48,116 bases of DNA from Tritrichomonas foetus (GCA_001839685.1 MLAK01000549.1:191353-239468); one strand, 5' to 3'. Shown: positions 29,589-39,038, counted from the stretch's first letter. Numbers and translations are program-made. Notes: generated by a model from the letters alone, not told the origin.

Positions 29589-29907
29589 AACGATATATTG
29601 GATAAATTAATTCTGAACTCTATATCAAGTAAATTCTTTTAAAATATTTTTTATATTAAAATCATTATACATTAACTTGCATGTGGTGATATGAATAAAT
29701 CAAACTTAAAAAATTAAAACACATCATTATCCAAATCATTTAATTAGGTTGGTGATGAGCACCTACATTTCTACATAAGTCATATCACATCTAATAATTA
29801 GAGATCAATAAAAATTTTTCTAGCAATATCATTAATATGTTATCGATAGCACAAAAAATGATTTAGTATCATAGTTTATTCACATAAAATTTCTCAAATA
29901 TATAAAC
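29589..29907. other. Convergent intergenic spacer
   Basis: 319 bp, AT-rich, with nothing I can support. Confidence 0.4.
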
Positions 29908-30855
29908 TTATTTCACAATTTGTTTCGGTAGTTTTCCCTCCCATAATGGTGGTTGTTTGATTCCCAAAAAATGAGAAACAAATGCTCCAATATCCTTTAC
30001 AGAAAAATTATCAAATTCACTTGAATCTATATTTGGTCCACTACATATGAAAAAAACTTGTTTATCTGAAAATTCATCAGAACCATGCTTATTGGGATGA
30101 ACTCCTCCTCCTCCATGATCAGTTACGAGCATTATTAAACTATCATTCACATAATTCTTCTTCACAAGCATATCATATATTTTTTGTAAATATCCATCAA
30201 CAATATATAAATAATCTGATTGCTCCCTTGAAAAATATCCATATCTGTGTCCATAATAGTCTGTTTCATCAAGCATCAAAAAAGAAAGTTTTGGATCATT
30301 TTTAATTAAATAATCAATGAAACTATTAATAAGTGATTCATCATTTTTTCTAACGCCACCATCGATTCCAATATCAGGCTCAAGCATACCTTTAATTATT
30401 GGTTCCCAGCTTGTTAAAACAGAAATTGAAGCATTTATATATTTCTCACGCACAACACGAAAAATTGAAGGATAAGGTGAATCTGGACGAAATGGGGTAT
30501 GACAGAAATTAGTCAAATTATGTTTATCTGGTTCAACAGAATGTAGAATAGACCCCCAAGCAGGACCACTCAGTGTTGGTGATACAGTGAGGCCTGAGAA
30601 TGTATGTAAACTAGATTCAAGTAATGATTGAATAAAAGGTGTTGGATTCATTCTTGGGAAAATTCCAATGCCATCTATACCAAATATGAATACTCTTTTG
30701 ACTTTTTCTTTGTAAAATTGTGGAATATTCGAGTCCAATATTGGTGAATTTTCCAATTTAGATTCAATTTCGGAATATATATACCATGAATTATATAGAA
30801 ATACAGTAAATGCTAATAAAGCTATTAAAAGAAATTGAATTTCCAAGCATTTCAT
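29908..30855 (-). CDS. Membrane-anchored alkaline-phosphatase-superfamily phosphodiesterase
   Basis: 315 aa. An uncleaved or cleavable N-terminal hydrophobic segment (8-22) is followed by a type I phosphodiesterase/nucleotide pyrophosphatase fold. Predicted two-metal ligands are Asp61 (FIFGIDGIG), the nucleophile region SPTLSGPAW (probably Ser96), Asp199 and His203 (DETDYYGHRYG), Asp246-His247 (VTDHGGGG) and His257. All ligand positions are filled, so it should be catalytic. NPP-type relatives cleave phosphate or phosphodiester bonds on nucleotides, lipids or glycans outside the cell or in the ER lumen. The protein is shorter than most relatives (about 400+ aa). Substrate is unknown. Confidence 0.85.
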   Translation of the reverse strand: MKCLEIQFLLIALLAFTVFLYNSWYIYSEIESKLENSPILDSNIPQFYKEKVKRVFIFGIDGIGIFPRMNPTPFIQSLLESSLHTFSGLTVSPTLSGPAWGSILHSVEPDKHNLTNFCHTPFRPDSPYPSIFRVVREKYINASISVLTSWEPIIKGMLEPDIGIDGGVRKNDESLINSFIDYLIKNDPKLSFLMLDETDYYGHRYGYFSREQSDYLYIVDGYLQKIYDMLVKKNYVNDSLIMLVTDHGGGGVHPNKHGSDEFSDKQVFFICSGPNIDSSEFDNFSVKDIGAFVSHFLGIKQPPLWEGKLPKQIVK

Positions 30856-31535
30856 CTAGTTTGGATTCGTGTTGATATCTGTTTATCAGAGAGACAAACT
30901 TTTTCTTAGGTTTTGAATTAATAGAAAAAGTTTTCAATGATTATCATTCGAGAAAGTGAATGAATTGCTGAGGGTGATCCAACTAATCATAATTTAGATT
31001 ATCGTCATCATATTTTCCATATCACTTGTTTTTTAGAAGACTAAAAAGCAAATTCTTGAAAAATAAAAAATTATTTCTCCAAAAGAAAGACTCATTTTAT
31101 CAAAAATACTTTTTAGAAAGTGTCATAAAATATTTCAAGAATAATTATGTGATGGTCGATCCATTTATAAGCTTTATTCATTATTACAAATCAAATGTTC
31201 ATTTCTTAACGAAGACTCAAAAAGATATGTTTTCAGAAATATTGTTATCGTATGAGAAAACTATCATAGTTTTAAATGAAACATCGAAAGAGGAAAAGTG
31301 ATTTGAGTCAAAATCAAACTGAAAAATTAATTTATTTGTCAATTGCATTTAACGTTAGTTATAGAATGAGAAATACAATTATATTTATATTAATATTTAA
31401 ATGATGTGAATGAATCATATTATTCATGCCTAGGAAGGAATAACAATATTTGAAAGGGAATTTATCGTTTTATCAAAAAGTGAATAACTGGTCTCTTCTT
31501 CTCAAAAAGTTAAAAATCGTATCATCTGGAAAAAA
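30856..31535. other. Divergent intergenic region
   Basis: 680 bp. A TCACTT Inr-like match at 31022-31027 precedes an open stretch (31026-31301) with no nearby ATG; its first ATG is at 31149 and would give 50 residues. I see no family match, and treat it as unproven. Confidence 0.4.
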
Positions 31536-31541
31536 TCATAT
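31536..31541 (+). promoter_or_regulatory. Initiator (Inr), TCATAT
   Basis: A of the TCA is at 31538, seven bases before the alcohol dehydrogenase ATG. Confidence 0.6.
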
Positions 31542-31544
31542 CGA

Positions 31545-32738
31545 ATGAAGTGGCTTTGGCAAAATCGAACACAGGTTGGTTTCGGTGTAGATGTTGTAAA
31601 AGAGCACCTCCATCAATTCGTCACTCCAAAAAGCAAAGTTCTTTGTTTATTCGGCGGTGGCAGCATTGATCACAATGGTGCACGAGCAGACATTAATGAA
31701 GCACTTCAAAAATTGGAATGTGAAGTTAAGTGGGAAGGTGGAATTCCACCAAATCCTGAATATGATCGATTGATTGAGATCGTGTCAGTTGTTAAAACAT
31801 TCAAGCCAGATGCACTTTTGGCTGTTGGTGGTGGCTCAGTCATTGATGGAACTAAATTCATAGCAGTTGCAGCTACATATGAAGGAGAAAATATCGATTT
31901 ATGGGATGAAGTCATGATCAAAAAGTCATTTCGTGGAACACCTTTATATTATGGCACTATTTTGACGATTCCTGCAACTGGTTCAGAATGGAATCATTTC
32001 TTTGCCGTTTCAAGACGTTCAATACAGTGGAAAGGTTCTGTTACTGATTATGTTAACTTGCACCCCCAATTTTCATTAATTGATCCAAAATATTCTATGA
32101 CATTACCAATACGACAAATTAGAAATGGTGTTTTTGATGCTTTCACTCATTGTGCAGATTTCGTTTTGGCACCGATTGAAGAGAATGAACTATTCGATAA
32201 CTTCATCTTTAGTATTATGAAAGAATTGGTTGAAATTGGTCCTGAAATAATCAAACCAAATTCGTCTTTGGAACTTCATGAAAGATTAATTGTTTGTGCT
32301 TCTTTTGCTTTAAATACTTTGTTTAATCTGGGTAGAAATGGATGTTTTTCTATCCATAGTATTGGAAATATGCTGACTGCAAAATATGGAATTGATCATG
32401 GTGCAGTACTTTCAATCGTAATGCCAACATTTTATGAAGAAACTTTTGAAGCTAGAAAAGAAAGATTTGCAAAAGCTGCAGAATTTATTTTCAGCGTAAC
32501 GGAAGGAACAATAGAAGATAAAGCTAGATTCTTTTTAACTAAAATTAATGAATTCATAGATACTATTGGAATTGCCAAAAAAGTGTCTGATTGGGAAGGA
32601 ATTACTATTAATGAAAATGATGTGGATGAAGTGACGAACATGGTCATGGAGCAAACAAACAATGGAAAACCATTTGGTTGTGAAAATTGTGGAACTCGTG
32701 AACTTGTTCATTCAGTTCTGGAAAAAGTAATGGTATAA
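31545..32738 (+). CDS. Iron-containing, NADP-type alcohol dehydrogenase (YqhD/BDH family)
   Basis: 397 aa, standard family length. The nucleotide-binding GGGSVID (96-101) is present, and the metal ligands Asp198, His202 (GVFDAFTHC), His271 (SIHSIGNMLTAKYG) and His285 (GIDHG) are all conserved in the spacing of E. coli YqhD and clostridial butanol dehydrogenases. It reduces aldehydes such as acetaldehyde or butanal with NADPH in the cytosol, and would dispose of reducing equivalents in an anaerobic fermenter. The family is bacterial in distribution, and its presence in trichomonads is usually explained by lateral transfer. Base composition matches its neighbours, so any transfer is old. A TCATAT Inr fixes the start. 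Confidence 0.95.
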   Translation: MKWLWQNRTQVGFGVDVVKEHLHQFVTPKSKVLCLFGGGSIDHNGARADINEALQKLECEVKWEGGIPPNPEYDRLIEIVSVVKTFKPDALLAVGGGSVIDGTKFIAVAATYEGENIDLWDEVMIKKSFRGTPLYYGTILTIPATGSEWNHFFAVSRRSIQWKGSVTDYVNLHPQFSLIDPKYSMTLPIRQIRNGVFDAFTHCADFVLAPIEENELFDNFIFSIMKELVEIGPEIIKPNSSLELHERLIVCASFALNTLFNLGRNGCFSIHSIGNMLTAKYGIDHGAVLSIVMPTFYEETFEARKERFAKAAEFIFSVTEGTIEDKARFFLTKINEFIDTIGIAKKVSDWEGITINENDVDEVTNMVMEQTNNGKPFGCENCGTRELVHSVLEKVMV

Positions 32739-32885
32739 ACATTCTAGCTAATTTATACTTATTATATCACAACTAATAATGGAAAACTTTCTATAAAATA
32801 TTTAAAATTTCATTTTAATTGCGCCAGCTCTTTATAAAGTCTGTAATAGCAAAGATGTGAATTAAATGAAAGCAAGAAAAAAAAG

Positions 32886-33334
32886 TTGTTAAAAAGAAGA
32901 AATCATTAAAAAAGAAAGAAATCATTAAAAAGAAGAAGTCATTAAAAAAGAAAGAAATCATTAAAAAAGAAGAAATCATTAAAAAGAAGAAGTCATTAAA
33001 AAAGAAAGAAATCATTAAAAAAGAAGAAATCATTAAAAAGAAGAAGTCATTAAAAAAGAAAGAAGTCATTAAAAATGAAAGAAATCTTTAAAAATGAAAG
33101 AAATCATTAAAAAGAAGAAATCATTAAAAAGAAGAAATCATTAAAAAGAAGAAATCATTAAAAAAGAAAAAATCATTAAAAAGAAAGAATCATTAAAAAA
33201 GAAAGAAGTCATTAAAAAAGAAAGAAGTCATTAAAAAAGAAAGAAGTCATTAAAAAAGAAGAAGTCATTAAAAAGAAAGAATCATTAAAAAAGAAAGAAT
33301 CATTAAAAAAGAAAGAAGTCATTAAAAAGAAGAT
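32886..33334. repeat. Minisatellite, about 24 copies of a 16-19-bp unit
   Basis: Units read (G/A)AAGAA(A/G)TCATTAAAA with variation in A-run length and AAGAAG/AAGAAAG. Blocks of three units recur in the first half, showing higher-order duplication. Length changes break every frame, so it is not coding. It lies between the convergent 3' ends of the alcohol dehydrogenase and the myristoyl-type gene. Confidence 0.92.
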
Positions 33335-33410
33335 ACCACAAAAAAAATGTAAATAAATAATTTTATGAAAGAAAGCATACATAAGTATCCGCGTAATATT
33401 ATCACTATTA

Positions 33411-33836
33411 TTAGTTACTACTAAGAACCCTTTGAATGATGTTTGTGTATCTTTTTTGGACAAATACAAATGCTCGATATCCCAATTTTGTATCAAGGGC
33501 AAGAATCACAAAGGAATTATCAAATCCGCTCATTGGAATAAACTTGAATCTTTTTATTTCGTTATAAAAGATTCGATCTGGAGTTCCTTTTTCAGGATTC
33601 GAAAAAATCGCCTCTGTTTCGAAATGAAGCTCCGTTTCAAGTCCGTCTAAATCATAAACTTTGAGTGGATTTCGAGGAAGAGAGTCGGCTTGTGCGTGAT
33701 TTTCGGAATAAACAGGAATAAGAGGTCCTTTTTGGACAACTTCTTGGAATTTGGATTCCTTCGATTTGATATAATTATCTAGTCCACCGGAAAGAGAAAA
33801 TGCACCTCCATTTGTTGAAGACTGACAGCATCCCAT
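33411..33836 (-). CDS. Small N-terminally acylated protein of unknown function
   Basis: 141 aa. The N-terminus MGCCQSSTNGG is a textbook dual-acylation signal: Gly2 for myristoylation, Cys3/Cys4 for palmitoylation, Ser6 and Ser7 downstream. It should be held on the cytoplasmic face of a membrane. The remaining sequence (DLDGLETELHFETEAIF, a Phe-rich middle and KRYTNIIQRVL) looks like a small globular domain, but I recognise no family. A TCATTC Inr 17 nt upstream supports the ATG. It starts 116 bp from the divergent PDI-like gene. It may be a signalling adaptor; that is inference. Confidence 0.65.
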   Translation of the reverse strand: MGCCQSSTNGGAFSLSGGLDNYIKSKESKFQEVVQKGPLIPVYSENHAQADSLPRNPLKVYDLDGLETELHFETEAIFSNPEKGTPDRIFYNEIKRFKFIPMSGFDNSFVILALDTKLGYRAFVFVQKRYTNIIQRVLSSN

Positions 33837-33849
33837 TTGGAATTTTGTA

Positions 33850-33855
33850 GAATGA
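33850..33855 (-). promoter_or_regulatory. Initiator (Inr), TCATTC
   Basis: Minus-strand TCATTC with its A at 33853, giving a 17-nt 5' UTR for the acylated protein. Confidence 0.5.
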
Positions 33856-33952
33856 AAAATTCACATAATATGGTTATATTTAATATTATCCAATAACTTT
33901 TTGCATAATTAATTGGCCATATCAATTTGACATACTTTGTTTTAATTTTCAA

Positions 33953-35383
33953 ATGATTCTTTGTTGGATTTCTTTTTTACTATTAAGAATAAATAGTCCA
34001 ACAGGAGAATTTGCAAACCTCCCTAAGTTCGACACAGAATCATTAGTCAACGATTTTATTCACAAAAATGAATATTCAGTCGTATTTTATTTATCTGACG
34101 ATGAAAGTTATCCATTCGAATTTTCGAACTACGCGATCTCAAAATACAAAATCAAGATACATTTCGCTGTTGCAACAAGTTCTGTTTCCAAGAAAATGAA
34201 TATAACAGAAGCTCCAGAAATTATCGGCTATTTTAAAGGAAAAAGTCAAAATTTAGGCGGGCCACTTCATACGACGATCGGTTTCTCGCTATGGTGTAAC
34301 GATTTCCTTAGCGGAAACATCAAACGAATATCCAATCCAGAAGAGCTTCGCCGCATTTTTGAAGGCCATAAAACGGTTGTTATCGGCGTCGACCGCGCAC
34401 CCATTCCAGCAAACTTCCCGAAAAATGAAATATTTTATGAGGCGCCATCGCAGATATTCAAATACTTCAACATTAACGTAACAGCAGGCATATACGTTTA
34501 TAGAGCGGCTGATAGGCAGCTTGTGCGGGCCCAAAATAACTACAAGCAGTACACAAAAACGAATGTTGTTGATTTGGCGACCGTTAATTTGAGAGAGCGT
34601 GAATATGTTGGCGGTTATTTCGTCAATACGAACAACAATAATTTGACTTCACAAGAAATTCATATTTTGAATAAGCTTGGAGAGAAATTTAACAAGGAAA
34701 TTTATTTTGCGCCATTTTTTGGTCACTCTGGACTTTCCCTCTTTCAGGCCGCCAATTTTGGGCACTTCAAAGTTCCATTTTTCGCCATAATGAAATCCGA
34801 TAATTTTACACATCGATGGGGAATCACCAACGCTCAGAAAATGCATGATTTAGAATATTTAACTGAGTTTATTCAAAATGTTATCCAACAACAATCAGAA
34901 AACACTCAAATTGAAATATCTGAAGATCCAAATGAAAATGATGAATTTAATATAGTCAACAAGAATTTCATGGAAAAAATTATAAGTGACCAAAAAGATA
35001 GTTTTGTTCTTTTCATGAAAAACGCAATGGACGATGGACCAAAGATTTTTGCAACAATAAGCGTCATTCAAAACCACTTAAAGAATTGCGATGTAAAGTT
35101 TTACTTTTTCGATGTCTCTAAAAATGATGTTCCTTATCATCAAATGTCACTCTTTGAAAATAATCAGATAAACATTCCACTCCTTGTGATGTATCCAAAT
35201 GGAAAAGAGGAAGAACCTATTATTTACAAAGGAAAATTTGATTTTGAAATGATTGTGAAATGGGTGGCGAAAAATGCTTCAAATAGTTTTGAAATTCCAC
35301 AATATGATATTGGTGATGTTCAATTAAAGATGATTCAATCAATAACAACAACTTACAGTAAAATCAATCGTGATGAACTTTAG
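33953..35383 (+). CDS. ER-lumenal thioredoxin-fold protein lacking CXXC (PDI-like), RDEL-terminated
   Basis: 476 aa. A short hydrophobic leader (1-12) could be a signal peptide, and the C-terminus is exactly RDEL, a KDEL-type ER retrieval signal. The body can be divided into thioredoxin-like units: a first (~25-130) with SVVFYLSDDE and FEFSNYAISKYKIKIHFAVAT strand-helix patterns, and a last (~340-445) with DSFVLFMKN, KFYFFDVSKN and IPLLVMYPNG, typical of the beta strands of a PDI b or a' domain. There is no CXXC anywhere; the few cysteines are isolated. It therefore should be a redox-inactive chaperone or substrate-binding PDI relative, like ERp27/ERp29 or calsequestrin. Middle codon use is unusually GC-rich. 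Confidence 0.75.
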   Translation: MILCWISFLLLRINSPTGEFANLPKFDTESLVNDFIHKNEYSVVFYLSDDESYPFEFSNYAISKYKIKIHFAVATSSVSKKMNITEAPEIIGYFKGKSQNLGGPLHTTIGFSLWCNDFLSGNIKRISNPEELRRIFEGHKTVVIGVDRAPIPANFPKNEIFYEAPSQIFKYFNINVTAGIYVYRAADRQLVRAQNNYKQYTKTNVVDLATVNLREREYVGGYFVNTNNNNLTSQEIHILNKLGEKFNKEIYFAPFFGHSGLSLFQAANFGHFKVPFFAIMKSDNFTHRWGITNAQKMHDLEYLTEFIQNVIQQQSENTQIEISEDPNENDEFNIVNKNFMEKIISDQKDSFVLFMKNAMDDGPKIFATISVIQNHLKNCDVKFYFFDVSKNDVPYHQMSLFENNQINIPLLVMYPNGKEEEPIIYKGKFDFEMIVKWVAKNASNSFEIPQYDIGDVQLKMIQSITTTYSKINRDEL

Positions 35384-35546
35384 AAAAGAAAATTATCGTT
35401 TTTATTCTCTGTCATTTATAAAGTAATACATTGTAAATCTTCTAATATCTTTTTTTATCTTATTTCTAAATTTTTTAATGCTTTATCAGATAATTTTTGA
35501 AAATAAAGAAATAAAAAAATATGAAAATAATATTATACTCTAATTT

Positions 35547-38500
35547 TTAGATAATTGATTCCATATCATCTGGATTTAATTCTTCATTAATAACATCTGA
35601 GTCTCCATCTTTATAATTCTTTCTTAAAATTATGGCCACAACAACTATAATAATAACAATGAGGACTCCTGAACCAACTCCAATATAGAGTCCCATTTTG
35701 CCATTTTGGTTATCATTATCGCCTCCACTGCTTCCATCTTTAATTATTTCATTTACATAAACAATAGAATCAACGCACGTTGCTTCTAATTCTAATACTT
35801 TATTATCAGGATTTCCATTATTGAAAATGAAACCAGATTGATTAAATGTAACTTTTGATAGAACATTAGTGCATTCATAGCCGTTGCTATTTTCAACAGA
35901 AAGTAATGGGAAACTAAATGAATCGCCAATTGTTGGCTCATTTGTCGAGTTTGTTAATATTAATGAAATTGATTTCATGTCTGAAAATGAATCAAATATT
36001 AGATTAGGTATATTTTCACCGAATATTGCATTGAATTCAATTGTAGCTTCACTCAAAAGTGAATTATTGTTGAGTTGAATTGTAGATTTTCCACTCGAAA
36101 TTAATTTACCATTGATAGAAACTCCACTTAAAATAGAATTAGAATCTGTATTTAATGTGATTTGTTTAAATTTAATATTCGATGATTCAGATGTCAGCTT
36201 GGTATTATTTTCTAAGAAGATATTGTCAAATTGAATTACTGCTTCATTATCACATGATAAAATAAGAGTCTTATCATTATTAATGGAAACTAATGAAGAA
36301 AATTCGGTTATGCGAAAATCTTGCCTAGATTTGATGAAAATTGAAGAAAAGTTTTCAAAAACAAAAGGAACAATTGAGGAATATGTAAGAATTGATAAAT
36401 CATTACCAATTATTTTGATTTGATTTATTAAATCATCATTTCCAAAAGAAGAATCAACAATCAAATAAAAATCTGGTTCATGCTCTTGTATAGTGACTGT
36501 GAATGGACTTATTTGATCGGATCCTTTAATTAGAGTAAGGTTAACTTGACCAAAAATAAAAGGATATGCTGTTTCATTGTAATCATTTGCATTTATAGTT
36601 TTAATTTGGTCATTAGTTAAGCCAAATACAAATTCGTTATTATTGAATGTAATATTTTGAACAATATTTCCAATAATTTTCACATTAGAGTATTCATCGA
36701 TTGGAAAATACTTTGCTAAAGTCATATCAACTTCCAAACTTTGAATTTTGTCAAAAGAAAGTGTTGTCAATTCGAGAAGTTCAACACCTTGCTCCAAAAT
36801 TAATATTTTGTAATTTAGTTGCTGATTTGTAAATGAAACTTTTATATTTCTAAGAGCTAATGATTTCGACGATCCTTCATTATTATCAATGACAATTGAA
36901 TTAACGAAACTATTCAGGAATACAGATTTAATAGATGATGGAATTTCTTGAATTAAAACTGATTCAAGATTAATTAAGTTTAACTGACAGGTTTCTTTGC
37001 TTGCAATAAATAAAGTTACATCTTTGGAATATGTTAAATTCTCAATTATATTCATTTGTTTTTGTTGTACTTTATAAAAAACAGAATTGCATGCAGACAA
37101 ATCATTTTCATTGCTATAAAAGCAAATTTTATCATGATACAACGCTGGATTTTCTGTAAATTTTATTTCAACGTTTGTACCATTTTGATATAAAGACACA
37201 CAACTTTTTTGTTGGGAATTCCATTCGGTTGAAAACAATAATTCTATATTCGTTAAATTTCTATTGTAATTGCTAATTATATTAATAGAACCAACAAAAT
37301 TAGAATTAGGTAATAAATAATCATCTGATAAAAACAAATTAATTTTTGTTGATTCTGATATTTCACGTATTTCAAAAGGAAATTGTCTTGAGTTGATAAC
37401 AAAATAATGATCTGTTGAATCCAAAAATGGATAAAATTGGAAAGAAATTGGAAACATAAACAATTCAAATTTATTACTATCTATATAGAATTGACCAAAA
37501 ATTGTAGATTGAGTTGGCAATGAATGGAAATATGAATTAAATTCTTTTGTTATTAATTGAATGCCTTCTTTTATTGTTAATGAACAATTTGGTGAAATTG
37601 TGACAGAATTTTCAACTTCAACTTTGATTTCTTGATCTTCTTTGGTTTTTGAATTAATAATTAATTCACCACCGTGTTCAATAACAAGGGAATTTATTGA
37701 AAATGTTGTAGTTTTTGGATAATTTTCATTTGAAAATATAATAGTTGGATTTGGGCAAGAATGAACAGAAAGCGGTAGAAAGTCATTATTTATTTCGATG
37801 TTGAGTTCTTTTGCACATGTCATTTCAATATTTTTAATGAAATTCTTTTTATCCAATTTTTCATGTTGGAATACAACTCTTGCATTCTCACTTATTGCGT
37901 TTATATTCAATTTGTTTATTTCAAAATCGTCATCATCATCAAATTCAATGTTCATAACTGAATCAAAAAGTAAGTTAAATGTTAAATTTTTGCTTTCTAT
38001 TTCAAAAACAACTTTACTATTATTATATTTAACAGTGATTTCTTCTTCTTCAACACCTAGGTTTATATCATTATTGTCAACATTTAAAATTAGATAATTT
38101 TTGGCTTTTATTTCAATTTCCTTGTTTTGTTCGAAAACGGAGGGAAGTCCACTTAAATCTACAATATCAGATATGATTTCTTCAACATTTTGAAGAGAGT
38201 TTAAATCAGATTTGAGATATTTTGAATGAATTTCTAATTTTTGAGAAAAATCAAAAGTGATGTTAGACAAAGTAACTGAATTTACTTCAATTTTTGAATC
38301 ATTGAGAATTACGTTAATATTTGTAATGTCCAAAATTGGTAATTTTTGAGAATTTAAAGGAAGATTAATAAAAGAATTATCATATCCACAAATTGTGAGC
38401 GTTTTAATCTCAAATTTGGCTGGATTGATATACAAAATGTTTTCTTTAGAATTTACAACAGCCAAATAAACGTATTCAACATCAGGTGTAATTAAATCTG

Positions 38501-38621
38501 TGAGATTTTCTGAGTTAATGATAATTGTGTAATTTCTATCTTGTGGACATGTTGAATTTTCTCCTTGAAAACATATGTCAAGAGAAGAGCATGCCGAAAA
38601 GGCAAGAAAGATAGAAAACAT
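35547..38621 (-). CDS. Large type-I membrane surface protein, Asn-rich, unknown family
   Basis: About 1024 aa from the ATG at 38621; the longer frame begins at a GTG 27 bases upstream and is not used. MFSIFLAFSACSS is a signal peptide. The ectodomain of ~960 residues is rich in Asn, Ser, Ile and strand-forming patterns, and has many N-x-S/T sites. No LRR, EGF or other named repeat is evident; short alternating hydrophobic strands suggest a beta-solenoid. A single helix (about residues 977-1001, LYIGVGSGVLIVIIIVVVAI) precedes an acidic tail of ~27 residues, ending NPDDMESII. Topology is firm and function unknown. Trichomonads have many such single-pass surface proteins. A TCACAT Inr fixes the start. 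Confidence 0.75.
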   Translation of the reverse strand: MFSIFLAFSACSSLDICFQGENSTCPQDRNYTIIINSENLTDLITPDVEYVYLAVVNSKENILYINPAKFEIKTLTICGYDNSFINLPLNSQKLPILDITNINVILNDSKIEVNSVTLSNITFDFSQKLEIHSKYLKSDLNSLQNVEEIISDIVDLSGLPSVFEQNKEIEIKAKNYLILNVDNNDINLGVEEEEITVKYNNSKVVFEIESKNLTFNLLFDSVMNIEFDDDDDFEINKLNINAISENARVVFQHEKLDKKNFIKNIEMTCAKELNIEINNDFLPLSVHSCPNPTIIFSNENYPKTTTFSINSLVIEHGGELIINSKTKEDQEIKVEVENSVTISPNCSLTIKEGIQLITKEFNSYFHSLPTQSTIFGQFYIDSNKFELFMFPISFQFYPFLDSTDHYFVINSRQFPFEIREISESTKINLFLSDDYLLPNSNFVGSINIISNYNRNLTNIELLFSTEWNSQQKSCVSLYQNGTNVEIKFTENPALYHDKICFYSNENDLSACNSVFYKVQQKQMNIIENLTYSKDVTLFIASKETCQLNLINLESVLIQEIPSSIKSVFLNSFVNSIVIDNNEGSSKSLALRNIKVSFTNQQLNYKILILEQGVELLELTTLSFDKIQSLEVDMTLAKYFPIDEYSNVKIIGNIVQNITFNNNEFVFGLTNDQIKTINANDYNETAYPFIFGQVNLTLIKGSDQISPFTVTIQEHEPDFYLIVDSSFGNDDLINQIKIIGNDLSILTYSSIVPFVFENFSSIFIKSRQDFRITEFSSLVSINNDKTLILSCDNEAVIQFDNIFLENNTKLTSESSNIKFKQITLNTDSNSILSGVSINGKLISSGKSTIQLNNNSLLSEATIEFNAIFGENIPNLIFDSFSDMKSISLILTNSTNEPTIGDSFSFPLLSVENSNGYECTNVLSKVTFNQSGFIFNNGNPDNKVLELEATCVDSIVYVNEIIKDGSSGGDNDNQNGKMGLYIGVGSGVLIVIIIVVVAIILRKNYKDGDSDVINEELNPDDMESII

Positions 38622-38626
38622 TCGAA

Positions 38627-38632
38627 ATGTGA
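38627..38632 (-). promoter_or_regulatory. Initiator (Inr), TCACAT
   Basis: Minus strand; A at 38630, nine bases before the surface-protein ATG, and decides that start over the upstream GTG. Confidence 0.6.
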
Positions 38633-38771
38633 TCTGACGAAATTTCACACAAATTTTCTATGTCGCGAATGAAATGAACTTCTGAAATTCACACGAATTT
38701 CAATTAACGCTTTGGCACGTTTGTCAAGAAGTGGAGATTTTATCATTGAATTTTTTCTTTGACATAATTTT

Positions 38772-38798
38772 TATCGTTTAGATTTGTGAGTTACGATA
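38772..38798. promoter_or_regulatory. Paired ACGATA boxes in opposite orientation
   Basis: TATCGT (38772-38777) is ACGATA on the minus strand, facing the surface-protein gene. ACGATA (38793-38798) faces the small plus-strand gene. ACGATA matches the Myb/M3 site reported in T. vaginalis promoters. Placement between two Inr elements supports a divergent promoter. Confidence 0.45.
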
Positions 38799-38817
38799 GC
38801 AATATAAATTATTCAAT

Positions 38818-38823
38818 TCATTT
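38818..38823 (+). promoter_or_regulatory. Initiator (Inr), TCATTT
   Basis: Perfect consensus; its A at 38820 lies 8 nt before an ATG at 38828. Confidence 0.5.
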
Positions 38824-38827
38824 TTCT

Positions 38828-39038
38828 ATGTTATCCACAGATGGTGATTACATGCATGTCCAATTTTGTGATAATTATAGATTCCCATTTAATATACATC
38901 AAATGCCCAGAGGAAAAAAGCACTTTTTTTAAAAAAATAATGGAAATATGTAATGAGATGAATTTGTTCGATGAAACTCTGATTTTACAAGAAAAATTGT
39001 TTATAAATCATAAACAGTTAACTTATGTTCAACTATAG
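38828..39038 (+). pseudogene. Small gene with a one-base frame break at a T7A7 tract
   Basis: From the Inr-supported ATG at 38828, 34 codons run to TAA at 38930-38932. The stop is formed at the join of seven T and seven A (38924-38937). Dropping one base there continues in the other frame to 39038, with a helix-like KKIMEICNEMNLFDETLIL, for about 69 residues. I recognise no family. A real single-base mutation or a homopolymer reading error are both possible. The consensus Inr and ACGATA box argue that something is, or was, transcribed here. Confidence 0.35.

Noticed and set aside
31026..31301. 91-codon plus-strand frame after a TCACTT match
   Set aside because: There is no ATG near the Inr-like site (start is TTG; first ATG at 31149), and no recognisable family.
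32886..33334. CRISPR array
   Set aside because: The units are directly adjacent with no unique spacers, and this is a eukaryotic nuclear sequence.
32815..33502. Phe/Ser/Met-rich minus-strand frames across the minisatellite
   Set aside because: They are repeat-derived, with the frame broken by unit-length changes; not genes.
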